Origin: Platanthera guangdongensis
Lineage: Eukaryota > Streptophyta > Magnoliopsida > Asparagales > Orchidaceae
Assembly (NCBI GenBank): GCA_039583875.1
Contig: CM077151.1
Location: 121,153,047-121,217,046, forward strand
Direction of reading: 5' to 3'
Length of the DNA stretch: 64,000 nt
Of the stretch, positions 1 to 12,060 are shown piece by piece (within the stretch, counting starts at the first letter, position 1; every line of letters starts with the position of its first letter). The position numbers and the translations under genes are program-made. Under the pieces are notes generated by a model, which did not search any database, had not been told where the DNA came from, and saw only the letters and a list, made by a program, of their open reading frames with translations.

Positions 1-849
1 ACAAAGATGCTGTCTCATCCTGCTGGGATGCAGCTTGCTTTAAGGAAATAATTTCCTCAGCTTGATTTTTTTCCTGCATCTTGCTTTTTCTAAAAGCTAT
101 CAGAAGTGCATCATGATTTTCAATAAATTGATTAATATCTTCTGTTATGGGACCCTCATCATCACTTGATGATGATGCATCAGTGTCTGGACTGGACTCA
201 TGACCTGAGCAATAAGAAGAACTTGACAGTGATTGTACTTGATCTGGACCAGACTGATCCTGACAGGATTATTCTTTTTCTGTCATGACAATTAGCCCAT
301 AACATCTGCAGTCATCTTCTTCTTCATCCTCCTCCTCTGAATGTGATAGAGGGGCCCTGATCTTTAGACTAACATCTTGATAGACACCATTTGATGGGCT
401 GATGACATCTTATTCTTTATCATCCCCCACTTTGCCTTCCATGTGGACAGTCAAGGTGTCCCACATTTCTTTGGCAGTCTTGCAATGGACCAAGATCTGG
501 AAGGTGGAGTCATCCATGACACTTACCATGATGTGTTGTGCTCTCTTGTCCATAGCAGTCAGGATGACTTCTTCTTCAGTCATTTCACCATAGCTCTTTG
601 GGGTCTAGATACTTGCATCTGCTGTAGAGACCTTCATGAGAATGAACGGTCCTTCTTGAATTGATGTCAAGACTCTAGGAACAATGGCTTGCATGATCTG
701 CCTGATCCTTTCTTTCCAACTCCCAAAGTTTTCCTTGCTGCAGATTTGAAGCTCCATTACTTATGGTTCACTTCTAAACCCACAAGTACAAATCTTTTAG
801 CCATCCTTTGAGATCTACTCAGACTGTTAAGTCCTTTTTGAGTAACCTC
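1..849 (-). pseudogene. Sirevirus-like copia element A: leader and 5' gag (partial)
   Basis: Read on the minus strand from the primer site at 861 down to base 1, this holds the untranslated leader and part of gag of a copia element. A stretch around 410-600 encodes a copia gag core: the string KTAKEMWDTL is visible near 450-480, followed by an acidic, serine-rich segment at 130-350. That segment matches the gag of the second Sirevirus-like copy at 24804-25061, which lacks the core seen here. In-frame stops and small indels break the frame, so this copy is not expected to make protein. The element continues beyond the left edge of the window. Assignment to the Sirevirus (Maximus/SIRE) group rests on the large LTR, the coiled-coil acidic gag and the related copy at 16478-27653. 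Confidence 0.7.
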
Positions 850-861
850 CCTCTGATACCA
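850..861 (-). other. Primer binding site of element A
   Basis: On the minus strand this reads TGGTATCAGAGG, the usual plant sequence complementary to the 3' end of initiator methionine tRNA. It lies two bases inside the LTR end at 864, which fixes both element orientation and LTR boundary. Confidence 0.85.
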
Positions 862-1179
862 CTTGAGAGTATTTGTTTTCAAGGATATCCAAATTACCTA
901 GAGGGAGGGGGGAGGGGGGATGAATAGGTTTCTTGGTTACTTGTGATTATCTTTAATTTTCCTTATTTAGGAGCTTTGTTTGCGAGTAGTTATCTGCTTT
1001 CAAGACACACACAACCTGCAATCAAATAAACAACACAAACAAAAGCACACACAAGATATATAGTGGTTCCCCAAATTATGTGTACGTCCACTTTCCCTCC
1101 CACCTTTCTAACTTATAGTTAGACAAGACATTTCTCCAATCTCAGCTCAAAGAGCTTACAACACGATCCCGCATGACCA

Positions 1180-1660
1180 CTTGGTCTCCTCCAAGACATA
1201 CAGCTCAGGCACAAGTGCCCTACAACTCAGTGATCCAAAGATCACCTACCTCAGGTTGTTAAGCCCTACAACTCAGGCTGGGAGGACAACCCTACCTCAG
1301 ATTCACAATGGATCCTACCTCAGAGAGAATGACTCTCCTACCTCAGGCACAAATGCCCTACAACTCAGTGATCCACAGATCACCTACTTCAGGCACAAGT
1401 GCCCTACAACTCAGTGAGAATGATTCACCTATCTCAGACCTAAAAGCCCTACAGCTCAGTGATCAAATGATCACCTACCTCAGATCCAAACTGAATCCTA
1501 CCTCAGATTCACAAATGAATCCTACAATTCAGGCCAAAGCCCTACTCTCAGATTCTCAACAGAATCCTACCTTAGGGAAATCTGCCCGACAACTCAGATC
1601 CAAACTTGGATCCTACCTCAGAGCAAATTTACTCATACCACTCAGATCCAAAAGGATGCT
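1180..1660 (-). repeat. Array of CTCAG-spaced mini-hairpins (LTR A)
   Basis: Short units of about 25 bases share the spacers CTACCTCAG or CTACAACTCAG. Between the spacers sit small palindromes that differ from unit to unit, for example TGATCCAAAGATCA, GGCACAAGTGCC and GAGAATGACTCTC. The arrangement recurs in the two related LTRs at about 16730-17130 and 25480-25910. It lies in the third of the LTR nearest the primer site. Confidence 0.8.
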
Positions 1661-2759
1661 ACAAGGTGGAATTGGGTTTGTTGAGTTGATTGAACACAAT
1701 AGAGATTTCTCTTTGCCAATCCTCCTAGACTGAGATAGACTCAATCCTACTTTGACTCCAGGAGTATATTTCCTGAGTCTACTTTTCTAGACTAAGAAAC
1801 CCTTAGCCCTAGCTACTTCACAACAACAAGTATGCATCTACTTAAGCTGGAAGTTACTTGCAGAACACTGTTCTGCTCCATAAACTGAGAGAACTTCAGT
1901 CCTGTCTTCTTGGAAGTAAATGCAGCTTGCCGTGTTGCTTCCTGAGCTGAGAAAATCTCAGCCCCAACTTCTTCACAACAACAAGGATGTAGATCTTGCT
2001 TTGGCTTGTGCTGGAAGCAACTTGCAGACTCCTGCTCTGCTTCTTCTTTCTTTCCTGGGCCGAGGAGATTCAACACTAACTTTGACTCCGGAGGAATAGT
2101 CCCCCGAGCCTTCTTTTCGATCACAGGTTCTTCAAGCATTTTTTCTCTTCACAGCTTCCAGATAAATATCTTCAGAATATTGCTTGCTGGAACTGTGACG
2201 GACTGCAGCTAGGGATAGCCCTTGCTGCCTCTTGACTGCATAAATCATACGTATCTGCTTCTCCTTCCTCAAAAATTAAGCTTTCTGACCTTGCTGGTGC
2301 AGGTGAAAATGACACCAGTTTTCTTGCTTTTGATCCCAGATCCAGCAGCTAGGGTTAGACTTTGGCTGCTTTCTTTTTCTCAGAGATTAACTTTGAACTT
2401 GCTGGAGTCGATGAAGAAGACCACAACTATCTTTTTGTTGAGCTTTAAGACCTGTTGATTTGAACTTTGTTCTTCAGCCTCTGCAACAATGGCGAGGAAG
2501 AAGATGAAGACCAGCTGTCTTTTCCAAAGGCTAATTTCTCCTTCGTCGATCTCACCTTTTCTATTTCTCTGATCAACGGCTAGTTTGACCCGTAGGCCCC
2601 ACTGGAATTGATAGCTGCAACTTTGCTTTAACATTAATTACAGTACTGTAGGCACGCAACTACATTTGTCGTGTACTGTAGTTATACCACCAAATTTTGA
2701 ATAATGTTGACTTTGTTGACTTTGTTGACGTCACCATCTGTGGACTTAGCCAAAATCAA

Positions 2760-4020
2760 GCATCAATAGTATAGACGTTAAGTGAGTAAGCATCACTCAA
2801 CGCCAAAACACTTAAACAGAATTCTGTCTATCTAGGCGTTGAGTGAGCAAGCTTCACTTAATGCTTTTGGCCTTAGCCAATCATTCTGTCAATAGGCGTT
2901 GAGTGATCAACCTTCACTCAACGCCAAAATACTTAGAAACATTTCTCTACCATTAGGCGTTGAGACCGTTGAATCCACTCAACGCTATCTGTCTCTGGAC
3001 ATTGACAACGCTGAGTCCACTCGACGTTTTTTGCCTTAGGAAGTTTTGCTGCTTCTCTGGCGTTGAGAGCGTTGAGTGCACTCATCGCTTTTTGCCTTGG
3101 CGTTGAGAGTGTTGAGTCTATCTTTATCACACAACGCTTTTTGCCTTAACCAACTTTCTGTTACTTGGCGTTGAGTGAGCCTTCATCACTCAACGACATA
3201 TTACTTAGACAGATTTTGTCACTTGGCGTTGAATGTTTAAGATTCACTCAACACCAAACTACTTAACAAATATTCTTCTGTTATCTGGCGTTGAGTGAGT
3301 AATCTACACTCAACGTCATTGGACTTAGCCAATTTTCTGTGTCTGAAAACACTGGCTCTGACTGGATGAGAATCAGTCAACGCTTTTTAATACATGACGT
3401 TGAGTGAGTGAGCTTCACTTAACGCCTGTGGACTTAGTCAAATATTTACACAGAATTTCCGTGTCTTTGACTGACTGAGCAATAATCAACGATTTTGATG
3501 TTATGACATTGAGTGAGTGGACTTCACTCAATGCCTGCGTACATAGCCACTTCTCAGCCAGTTTCTCTTAATGTTTTGACTATCTCAGTCTGTCTCACAG
3601 CTTTTTGCTGTATGTCATTAAGTGAGTAGACTACACTCAACGCCTGTGACCTTAACCACTTTTCTGTCCAGCCAATTATTAAGCATAGACTAACCTAGCT
3701 ATATTCAACGATTTTACTAATCTGGCGTTGAGTGAATAGACTTCACTCAACACCTGTGGACTTAGCTGCTTTTCAGATCTTCACTGTGTCGAGACAATTG
3801 AGTTGTCTCGACACTACAGTGTGCTGGGTGTCGGCATCTTTAAGTCTGCACTCAGTTCTTCATCGTGTCGAGACAGTTGTATTGTCTCGACACTACTGTC
3901 CCGAGCTGTCTCGACACTTCTGTCTGAATTGTCTCGACATTTTTGTCCTTAGTTATTTCTTCAAGTTTTCACCCTGCACCTGGCGTTGAGTGAGCTTGCT
4001 TCACTCAACGCCGATGGATT
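2760..4020 (-). repeat. Array of GGCGTTGAGTGAG palindromes (LTR A)
   Basis: Roughly a dozen units, each about 60-100 bases apart, contain an inverted repeat of the form GGCGTTGAGTGAG, a short loop, then CTTCACTCAACGCC. The best preserved are near 2893, 3165, 3396, 3724 and 3980. Between them lies a conserved linker resembling CACTTAGACAGATTTTCTG. Arms mutate together in some units but not in all. Confidence 0.85.
3785..3945 (-). repeat. TGTCGAGACA palindromes specific to LTR A
   Basis: Two inverted repeats with arms TGTCGAGACA and TGTCTCGACA lie at about 3785-3815 and 3866-3895. Two further single arms, CTGTCTCGACA and TTGTCTCGACA, follow. I did not see them in the two related LTRs. Confidence 0.75.
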
Positions 4021-4237
4021 TAGGCAAATTCCCTCCTGTCCACCAGCATCTATGTGTCCACCTTTCTTCCTTGTAACCACATGTCACAAACTCTTAGACA
4101 ATCTGTCTAAACTTGTTTCATGGAACATCCTGCACATGATGAGCTTAAACAACATCAAATACAACTATGCTCTTAGTGTTGATGGTGATGCCTTTTCAAA
4201 TCCAATCTAGGGAATATTGTGGGCAATGAACCAAACA

Positions 4238-4861
4238 ATGGAGATGATGATGGAGGAGATACCGTGGAGCTGGAACCGCGGTTGTCTAGGCGGGGTTGCT
4301 CGTTAGAGGAGAGAGCTACCAAGACCTCACACTCAAAGACGGGAATTAGATTCTTTCATTACTTCCTTCTCCTTACATGACTAAGGGTCTATTTATAGGA
4401 CCCCGGGTGACACACCCATAATTACATGAAAACATTAAAATATTAAAACACTACTTGACTTGACTCGATGCAACATGACACGACATATAAGTTGACTTGA
4501 ATGCATATAATAATAAATCAGTGGTTGAGTTGTAACCGATCTGTAACAGTATGTTATTCTATCCGCGACCAACTAAAGTTGCATGACTATCTGATGCATG
4601 ACAAGTTAAATCAAGACAGTGGAAAAGTTGACGTCGATACACATGATTATACCGACCTTCAAATTAAATCTGTATTTCTCTTTAATTATGTATTTTATTT
4701 TGAGCATACTTATGAGCTCACTCGCATTTTAAGCCTCATGTATTTTGGGCTATTACTTATATAATTTAGGCTTTACATATTGTAGGATATATTATAGATG
4801 TTAAGCAAGTCAAACCCAATACCATCCAAACCCAACATAACTTAGCCCACATGTTAAACCA
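4238..4861. other. Unassigned sequence right of element A
   Basis: No gene or complete repeat is recognised. The part near 4240-4410 is moderately G+C-rich and ends in CTATTTATAGG, which looks like the transcription-start region of an LTR, but no matching partner was found in the window. 4440-4860 is A+T-rich with short unrelated open frames. Confidence 0.4.
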
Positions 4862-5128
4862 CTCCTTTTCACACATAAACCAGCTTTTTTCTTTTTATCA
4901 TGATGACCATCATAAATCACTCCCTTTTCGCACATAACTACTTAAATTTTAACATGTCATTAATGACCATAAACCACCATCTTTTTACACATAAATTACT
5001 TTATTTTTTACATGTCATTATTAACCACCATAAACAACACTCTTTTCACACGTAAACCACTTTTTTTCTTCATGTCATTAATAGCCACCATAAATCTCTC
5101 TTTTCACAAATAAGCCACCTTATTTTCT
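4862..5128. repeat. Tandem repeat of about 62 bases
   Basis: About four to five degenerate units each contain a CACACATAAACCAC-like core, a T-rich run and TCATGTCATTAATGACC-like sequence. Unit spacing is about 58-65 bases. The array lies about 110 bases upstream of a TATA box. Confidence 0.7.
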
Positions 5129-5237
5129 TCATCATTCAAACATGTGACTAAAGACCATGATAATGATTGCCCAACCTCCAACCAAACACATGGACTTCAA
5201 AGACATTCCTTCTTCACCTTTCATGACTCTTAAGATC

Positions 5238-5245
5238 TATAAATA
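5238..5245 (+). promoter_or_regulatory. TATA box of a possible LTR or promoter
   Basis: TATAAATA is followed about 95 bases later by a tract of short direct motifs, with no coding frame. It could be the promoter of the LTR belonging to the gag-protease fragment that begins near 5920, but the LTR ends were not found. Confidence 0.4.
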
Positions 5246-5249
5246 GACA

Positions 5250-5919
5250 TGAATGCTTTTATTGTAATCATCCTTTGAATGAATGAAAATTGCGATTCTT
5301 AGCCATTGATATATTGTTCCTATTTGTACTTTTTCTCTCTGAGTGAAGGACTGCTACGAGTGAGAGTGTACGACCCATGAAAAAGGACTTTCAAGGAAGG
5401 AGTAGGCAACGACCCGACGAAGAACTGCCTGATCGGTACTAGCTCGAGTTATCCCCTTAACCAAAAATACAAAAGTAGTTTGACTTTGATATTGCTCTTT
5501 CAAAGCCTTAGTATTATTTTTCTACATGATTGTTAAGATTAGACATTATCAGTTAGCAACTCGTCGCACGACACCAAATTGTTGATGATTACATTCCCGT
5601 CTTGCCAGTTGTTTTAAAGCCAACTTTCATATGACTTAAGTGTTTAACGTAAAAGAACTTTGAATCTCCAAAATAAATCAAATTTCATCATAGATCACAT
5701 CATAAACCCATAGCATACATCACTATCACTGCTTATGCGAATTCTTTAGTAAATCCCATAAAGTGGAGTCCTTTTAGAAGCAGACATCCGGATTTAGGTC
5801 TACTGATCAACCACCACCGAGCATCACCACTGCCCCCACTGCTAAGATCTTAGACTTCCATCGCCCTCCCATCACCGCTGGTACCCCGACTCCACCCACT
5901 AACCCCTATTGGTAAGGAG
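5250..5919. other. Unassigned stretch between TATA box and gag fragment
   Basis: No intact frame, primer site or repeat boundary can be supported. It may be the leader of the gypsy fragment that follows. Confidence 0.3.
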
Positions 5920-6320
5920 ATCACTAGGTTTAAACCCAACACTGGAGCATTTTGTTGCTTCAAGTACATCGAGCTGAGACACAAAACGTCTGAGTGCTCG
6001 CGACGCCAATTCGTCGCTACTATTGATTTTACTGACAGACATGCGCCTGAGTATGAAGTTTACATTAGTGACTCCAATCCGGAGTCTGAGCTTGAACCCG
6101 AGTCTGATAATGTATTAGAAGTAGAAGTCGAACACGCTAATCACTTAGTCTGTCTTACGTTATAAACGGATTATCCCGAGCAATTCCACTGAGGATGGCC
6201 ATATGAGGCACGATATTTTTCGCACTACTTTATGCATCCATGTACAATTTTGTTCTATTATCATCGATATAGGTAGTATGAAGAACTTCTCTCAACGTAT
6301 GGTAGGCACATTATGGATTG
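5920..6320 (+). pseudogene. Galadriel-like gypsy remnant: gag zinc knuckle and protease
   Basis: Plus-strand translation around 5945-6010 gives a decayed CCHC knuckle (CFKYIELRHKTSEC; the second cysteine has become tyrosine). It is followed by an acidic linker and then, near 6240-6290, by an aspartic-protease core in which the usual I-D-S-G appears as IIDIGS. Stops interrupt the frame at several points. The order of knuckle, acidic linker and protease matches the intact chromovirus at 32792-37867. The region between protease and integrase is missing, so this piece and the one at 6880-7545 may be two ends of one internally deleted element. Confidence 0.6.
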
Positions 6321-6879
6321 AGATGTACCTGTTAGAGCAATCCCTATAACTTATCTGGAATTAATAGTAATTGATTATACCCATTATCACCACTATCTAG
6401 TATAGTTTTTGATAGGGAGCACATATCATGATATAGTGCTATGTCACGTCGCCGCCATGGATATATGCTACATACTATTATGGCGATCTTGCTAGTACGA
6501 CCAACACGCCATGCATGATGACACGAGAAATTGTCATTCCTTCGAGCACCATGAGCACAATGCTCTTCTTCCCCAAAAGAATTGCCTTATTCCAAGTGCA
6601 ACCGAGAGAATCTCTTCATCATCCAGTTCACCTCCCAGTGACTCGACCACTTTATTACTTACCACACTCCCGCCTGAACCCCCACCCCATAAAATAAGTC
6701 GCGATCTAGATGTGCCACTCACCCCACATGACCTAGGGTCAATACCACATTTGTCTGCTTCTGAAGTGTCACTTGGTATTTCTCTATTTTCTCATACTAC
6801 ATTTGATGACCACTTATTTCACACACCTCACTATGTTAATTTCATTTTTGGAGATCATGCTTTTATTTTACTACGTTAT
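6321..6879. other. Unassigned segment between two gypsy fragments
   Basis: It occupies the place where reverse transcriptase and RNase H would lie but shows none of their motifs. The 124-codon open frame at 6511-6885 resembles nothing I recognise and has a skewed, low-complexity composition. Replacement by unrelated DNA or extreme decay are both possible. Confidence 0.35.
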
Positions 6880-7545
6880 CTTTAGGGTATGTGCGGACAT
6901 GTTGAGTTGTATAAATATATTAGATGTTGTATGGAGTATTTTTGAAAAACATTGAGGGTCGACTAGTAACCAATCTTGAGTTTTGTGGTGATTATCACTC
7001 TCATACCAATAGACAGACAGAGGTAGTTAACAGAAGTTTGGTGGATCTTATTAGGAGTTTAACTTGAGAGCATCTAAAGAATTGTGATCTTATACTTCCG
7101 CAAGCTAAAATTGCATTTAATAATTTTAATAACTGCTCAGTAATCAATCACCTTTCAAAGTTATTTTTGGATTCTTCATCGCACTTTTGCTTGATCGCCA
7201 CTCTCTACAATCTCATGAATGTATTTTCTTTGAGGTGCAAGCTCACATTGAGAATTTAAAAGAATTGCATAAATACATTGCTAATAAATCAGGAGGGACT
7301 TCTGAAAATTTTAAAATCCAAGGTTAAATATCATCGTCGAGTTTTATACTTTTCAAAAGGAGATTGGGTGTTTGCTTATTTCAAGAAGCAGAGACATACT
7401 ATTGAGATATTTCATTGGCCACTTCAAAGGAATTTTGATCCATTTTAGGTTCGGAAGCACATAGGCGAGAATGCTTACCTCTTAGATTTGCTTGTTGGAT
7501 TTGATACTTCATCGATATTTAATATGGCTGATTGGACACTATTCT
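6880..7545 (+). pseudogene. Galadriel-like gypsy remnant: integrase and C-terminal part
   Basis: Around 6995-7060 the translation shows the integrase signature surrounding the catalytic glutamate (NRQTEVVNRSL). Near 7455-7530 it shows the integrase C-terminal pattern GENAYLLDL...IFNMADW. That pattern closely parallels GENAYLVDL...IFNVADL in the rearranged chromovirus at 46581-48150. Frameshifts and stops (for example just after NRSLVDLIRSLT) disable it. It is inferred to be the 3' part of the element whose gag-protease piece lies upstream. Confidence 0.65.
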
Positions 7546-8470
7546 GTGTGGAGCCACCTAGTTCTAGGCCCAGTCCACGTATTACATTGGCGACATACCA
7601 CCCGACTCAGCACCAACGTCGACGTCTACTGCAAAGTTGCACTGACAACACCCATATCTTGTTGTTACCGGCCATTACGAACTCTCATCGGGGATCGAGT
7701 TTTGTCAACACCACGTGAATTGATGCATCCTTCGTCGCATCCGATGACGCGTGACACCGTCATGCAGTGGTTACTTTTATTTTTCATATTATGTATTTTC
7801 TTTCTCTCACTATTTTGAATTTACGGCTCACCGGTTTGACCACCCGGTAAGACCATGAATAAAAGATCTAGTAATTTCGAATAACGAGGACATAAAAAGC
7901 AATCCCTAAGTAATTAAAGACAAATTTTAAGAAGAGAATAACATAATTTTAAATTCCAATGGCGATAAATTGGAAGAACTAAGTGAGAATAAAATAAACA
8001 TCGGATTTTATCTTTTGAAGTTTAGGAAAGTAATTGAGCAAGAGATTATGGAATTTTTTTTTGATCCTAACTAAATAGACCTTCAACCATGAAGATGGAA
8101 ACCTGGGTCAAGACAGAGGAACAAAACCTAGTTTTGTTTCCTCTGTTATATCGCAAATTGTTTTTGCTGTTCTCATATTCCTCATTCACACGGAGCTGAT
8201 CTCCTTCAACTCCACAAAGCATGCTGCCGCATGTTCTTCAACCACACAGGGGCCGACCTCCTTTGAATCCAAAGATGCCTCTAAAGTTCTTGTTGACGAC
8301 GCTCAAGACTCTAGACGACGCGACACACGAACTCTGTCGCCGTTTCCACCTACGAATCAACTGGATCGTACTCTGCCCTCCGTATTCACCGTCGTCCAGG
8401 GTCGCCAAAATCCTTCCGCCTCCAGAGGTTACTGGCGACATCAGCTATTAAACCGGAGACCCGATCTCTC
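7546..8470. other. Unassigned, mostly A+T-rich sequence
   Basis: Beyond the integrase tail, 7550-7760 may encode a decayed chromodomain tail, but no motif is secure. 7760-8150 is A+T-rich with no frame of note. 8221-8451 has a 76-codon open frame of unknown nature. It is probably the leader or a rearranged part of the gypsy element that follows. Confidence 0.3.
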
Positions 8471-10480
8471 CGCTAGTTTTGGCTTCTTCACCCAAAACTT
8501 TGTCGCCGTTGTCCGATCCACCTTCCACTGGCCCGCAGAGGAAGCCGCTGCATTCAAAGTCTTACAATGGGCCTTGGTGACGGCCCCAGTCCTTGCTATG
8601 CTGGTTTTTTCTCAGACCTTTGCAGTGCAGTGCGACGCATTTGGCAATGACGTCGGTGTTATTCTCATGCACGTTGGTCATCCCATAACTTATTTCAGCA
8701 GGTCTTTCTCCACGACCATCTGTTCCCGCTCCGCCTATGGAAATGAGCTGATGACACTTGTTTTCGCAGTTCAACACTGCCGACCTTACTTATTAAGGCG
8801 GCCCTTCATCGTGCAAACGAACCACCATAACTTGCGGTACCTCAGACAATAGATGACTACTCCCTCACAACAAGTTTGTATGACGATACTATTGGGGCAC
8901 GATTTTACCGTTGTTTTACGTTACGGCAAGACGAACTTGGCGGAGGACACGCTATAGCTCCAACCGGGTGTCACTGAGTTTACGGCTATATCCTGCTGCG
9001 TCTGGTAGGAGGGGGCCACTCTACAGTCCAGGCCGATCTGATGCTTCAGATGCTCATTGATCTTCTACGGGCGGATGGTTCTTTCTGCCCTCCATATACT
9101 CTCATTGGGGGTCGGTTACTATACCGGGGCCGCATGCTCTTCTCGGCCTCAACCGCTATCATTCCGCGCCTCCTCGCTGAATATCATGCCACGCTATCTA
9201 CCGTACACATAGGAGCGTTCCACATATACCACCAAATTGCGGCCACACTATTGGAAGGGTATGATGTGCCATGTGGAATACTATGTGACCTCCTATTTTA
9301 CTTGCCAACGCTTCAAGTGCGAAGCTACCTTTTTCGGGAGGCCTCTTGCAACCCTTACCCATTCCCGAGCTCATTTGGAAGGACTTGACGATGAGATTCA
9401 TCATGCGCCTTCCCTCCGATTGTAGACTCGCTCCCCAAGTATGATCATTTCCTTCCTTTTTGACACCCCTTCACGACGTCGAGGGTGTCCGATGCTTTCA
9501 TCACCGGGGTGGTGCGCCTTCACGATTTTCCTTGATCAATTGCCAGTGATCGCAACCCGATATTCATGAGCGCTTTTTGGAAAGAGTTGTTCAAATTGCA
9601 AGGGACACAACTTTGCTCAGCGCACCATCCACAGACGGACGTCCAGTCTGAGGTTCTGATGCACTGTTTAGAGACATATTTGCTCTATTTTAGTTTGGAC
9701 CTGCCGCGTTATTAGAGGAAGGGTTGGGATGGACGGGATTTTTGTACAATATCTCCTTCCGCCACTCTGCCAGCATGACTCTGTTTCAGGTTATCTATGG
9801 TCGCACGCCGCTCGCTGTCCTACCACATCTTCTCAGAGTGTGTCATGTGGAGGCAGTACGAGAGACACTTATGGTACATGGTGAAACCCTTCAGATTCTG
9901 AAGACCCACCTCCCCGCCGCTCAGCAGAAGATGCTCCATCAAGTCAACGAATACCACTGATACGTCCAGTTTCAGGTGGACTATTTTTTTTGTCAAACTC
10001 CGACCATATTGTCAGTCCTCGATGGCTCATTGCATCCATCTAAAAATGTCCGCCCGCTTTTAATGTCCCTTTGAGGTGGTCGCTCGCATTGGCGAGTTGA
10101 CGTACTATCTCCGCCTTCGACTTACTGTCGAGTCCACCTAGTTTCCACCTAGTTTTTCACGTCTCTCAGCTCAAACGGGTGGTGAGTGACCACGTGGTCA
10201 AGAAGACTTTGCCCCCAAATCTCGGTTTGGATGGATCCATTCTCTACTTTCCCGAGACCATCCTGGACTGCAAGATGGAGGCGACGACCGATCGGAAGCA
10301 AGTTCTGGTGGCTTGGAAAATATGACCCCCTCCCCCAAATGTGGCTTGGTTGGTTCACGACGACTTCCGTGATCAGTTTCCGGAGTTTTGCCTTAAGGAC
10401 GACAAATTTTCTAGACAGTAATATTGTTGCGGAGCTGGACGGAGTGGGTCCTGAAAGCACTAACACGATTTAACGAGTCT
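8471..10480 (+). pseudogene. Reina-like gypsy pol remnant (RNase H, integrase, chromodomain)
   Basis: In order on the plus strand: end of reverse transcriptase with a degraded FxQNF motif (about 8480-8510); RNase H with CDAFGNDVGVIL near 8630-8670 and TNHHNLRYLRQ near 8815-8850, where the usual catalytic D of T-D-H has become N; integrase zinc-finger region near 9140-9300; an integrase core scrap with FQVIYGRTP near 9785-9810; and a C-terminal chromodomain-like segment QVLVAWKN followed by FRDQFPEF near 10300-10390. Many stops and frameshifts separate these. The upstream half of the element is absent. The 62400-62690 fragment is a relative of its 3' end. Confidence 0.65.
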
Positions 10481-10567
10481 ATTCGTGGAGGAAACCGATC
10501 AAAGCATGAGCCTATTGATGTTATGTTTTAAATGTTTAAATTGTCATATTTACATGTTTGCCATTAT

Positions 10568-10682
<115 letters not shown>

Positions 10683-10753
10683 AGCTGGAAAATCGCGTCA
10701 CGCTGGAAAACCACGTCACCCGGATATAGGAATTATATGTGCCCAGGGCCCTG

Positions 10754-10976
10754 CCGTTGGATTTTTAATCCAACGGTTAATAAAAAAAAATTATTAATCG
10801 CATGACAGCGGCGCACTGCTTCCCCCATGACAGTGGGGCGGCCGATGGCCAGCGAGCCCGCAGCCGTCGGCCGCCCCTTTGTAAATTTTTTTGCTACATT
10901 ACAACAGGGAGGCCGGCGGCTGGGGGTTCGCCGACCACCGACCGTCCTGGGCTCGCCAGCGTGGCCGCCCTGTTGT
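10754..10976. repeat. Three successive foldback structures
   Basis: Hairpin 1 (10754-10776) has perfect 10-base arms CCGTTGGATT/AATCCAACGG with a 3-base loop. Hairpin 2 (10835-10877) has 15-base arms GGGGCGGCCGATGGC/GCCGTCGGCCGCCCC with one mismatch. Hairpin 3 (10901-10976) has 14-base arms beginning ACAACAGGG and ending CCCTGTTGT with one mismatch. The interior is strongly G+C-rich, unlike its neighbours. No element ends or target duplications could be fixed. Confidence 0.75.
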
Positions 10977-11189
10977 GAAGCACAAACAAGTGTGCGAAAA
11001 ATTGAAAATATGAGTTACACGTATTTTCATTTTTCCGGTATATATATATATATCCCAATCTCTTGTATTATGTTTTATCTTGAATTTGGTATTTTGAATT
11101 GAAAGGAGCCTTGGGCTGGCTAAGTGGAGTTTCTCTTTGTGGATTATTTGCATTTCTGCCCCCTCTCTTCTGATAACCCTAGGGGTTTC

Positions 11190-12060
11190 ATAAGACCTTT
11201 ACAAAATGAATCTCTCTGTTTCTGAGGATCTGAATATTTGAGTCCACAATCTTGACTGACTTAATTTTGATACTAAGATTGGACTCAGCTAATGCATCCT
11301 CAGTACTGATCACCTGATTGGGGTCTTTGAATACTTCCTTCAAATAGGAGACATGGAAATAATCATGCAGACCACTCATCTCTTCAGGTTAGGCCAACGT
11401 GTATGCATCCTCACCAATATGTTCAAGCACATTGAATGGACTAACAAACTTATGACTCAATTTCTTCACCCGCCTAAGTCTAAAAGCACACTTAGTAGGA
11501 TAGACTTGTGGTAAACAAATTCTCAAATACTAAAAATTCACTGTTATGTACCTCTAATCATAACACTTGACTCGTTTATTATGATCTCTCTTCATACGAC
11601 CCTTAATGAACGTGACTCAATAGGTGGACTTGTTAATCCAAGATTCTTTATTTAACGTCTTTTCTTCATTCTTTGCCCATCAAAAGGGGTTTGCAAACCT
11701 GACTTCTACTGTACAGGTCCTCAAAGGTGACACCAATACTTGCCTAGAAACGATTACTATTGAAATGTTCTACCAACTTACATAGCTTCTTCACTTACCT
11801 TGACAGTACAAAATGCATATCTTCAACATATTTCCTATGATTCAATTGATACGCTCTATTTATATATGCATCTATCTGAGAATGTTAGATTAAGCCAAGC
11901 TTTAACCTTGTACCAAGTGCTTTAGTTCATGTCTCCAATCTTTAGAGGTGAATCTATCGCCTTTGTCAAAAAAGATAACCTTCAAAAATAGTGAAGCACT
12001 ACCTTATCAACATATATATTGTCTAACTTTGTGGCTTGATCCACTTTTCTATTAGAACCA
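11190..12060 (-). pseudogene. Tekay/Del-like gypsy element T1: integrase and C-terminus
   Basis: On the minus strand an integrase core scrap appears near 11940-12060 (DKGDRFTSKDW, where the family has a D-R-D-x-R-F-T-S pattern). The C-terminal part near 11190-11379 reads FHVSYLKEVFKDPNQVI and ends with IHFVKVL, the pattern just before the chromodomain in Tekay/Del elements. Stops and frameshifts occur throughout. This is the 3' half of the element whose reverse transcriptase lies at 13198-13563 and 30334-30600. A relative on the plus strand ends at about 44790. Confidence 0.65.

Larger units (their letters stand above)
864..4237 (-). repeat. 5' LTR of Sirevirus-like element A
   Basis: This long terminal repeat of about 3.37 kb is bounded by the primer site on its left. 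On its right is a terminus aligning with those of the related LTRs at 20005 and 27653 (plus-strand end around CCAAACA here, CCCAACA there). It aligns along most of its length with the LTRs at 16478-20005 and 25220-27653 but is nearly 1 kb longer, mainly because it has more palindromic units in its central array. No coding function is expected. The minus-strand start TG and end CA are conserved. No target duplication can be checked, because the other end lies outside the window. Confidence 0.8.

Noticed and set aside
1180..1660. Resemblance of the CTCAG array to a CRISPR array
   Set aside because: The setting is a plant retrotransposon LTR with no cas genes. The spacers of the array are the constant part, and the variable parts are palindromes rather than unique protospacers.
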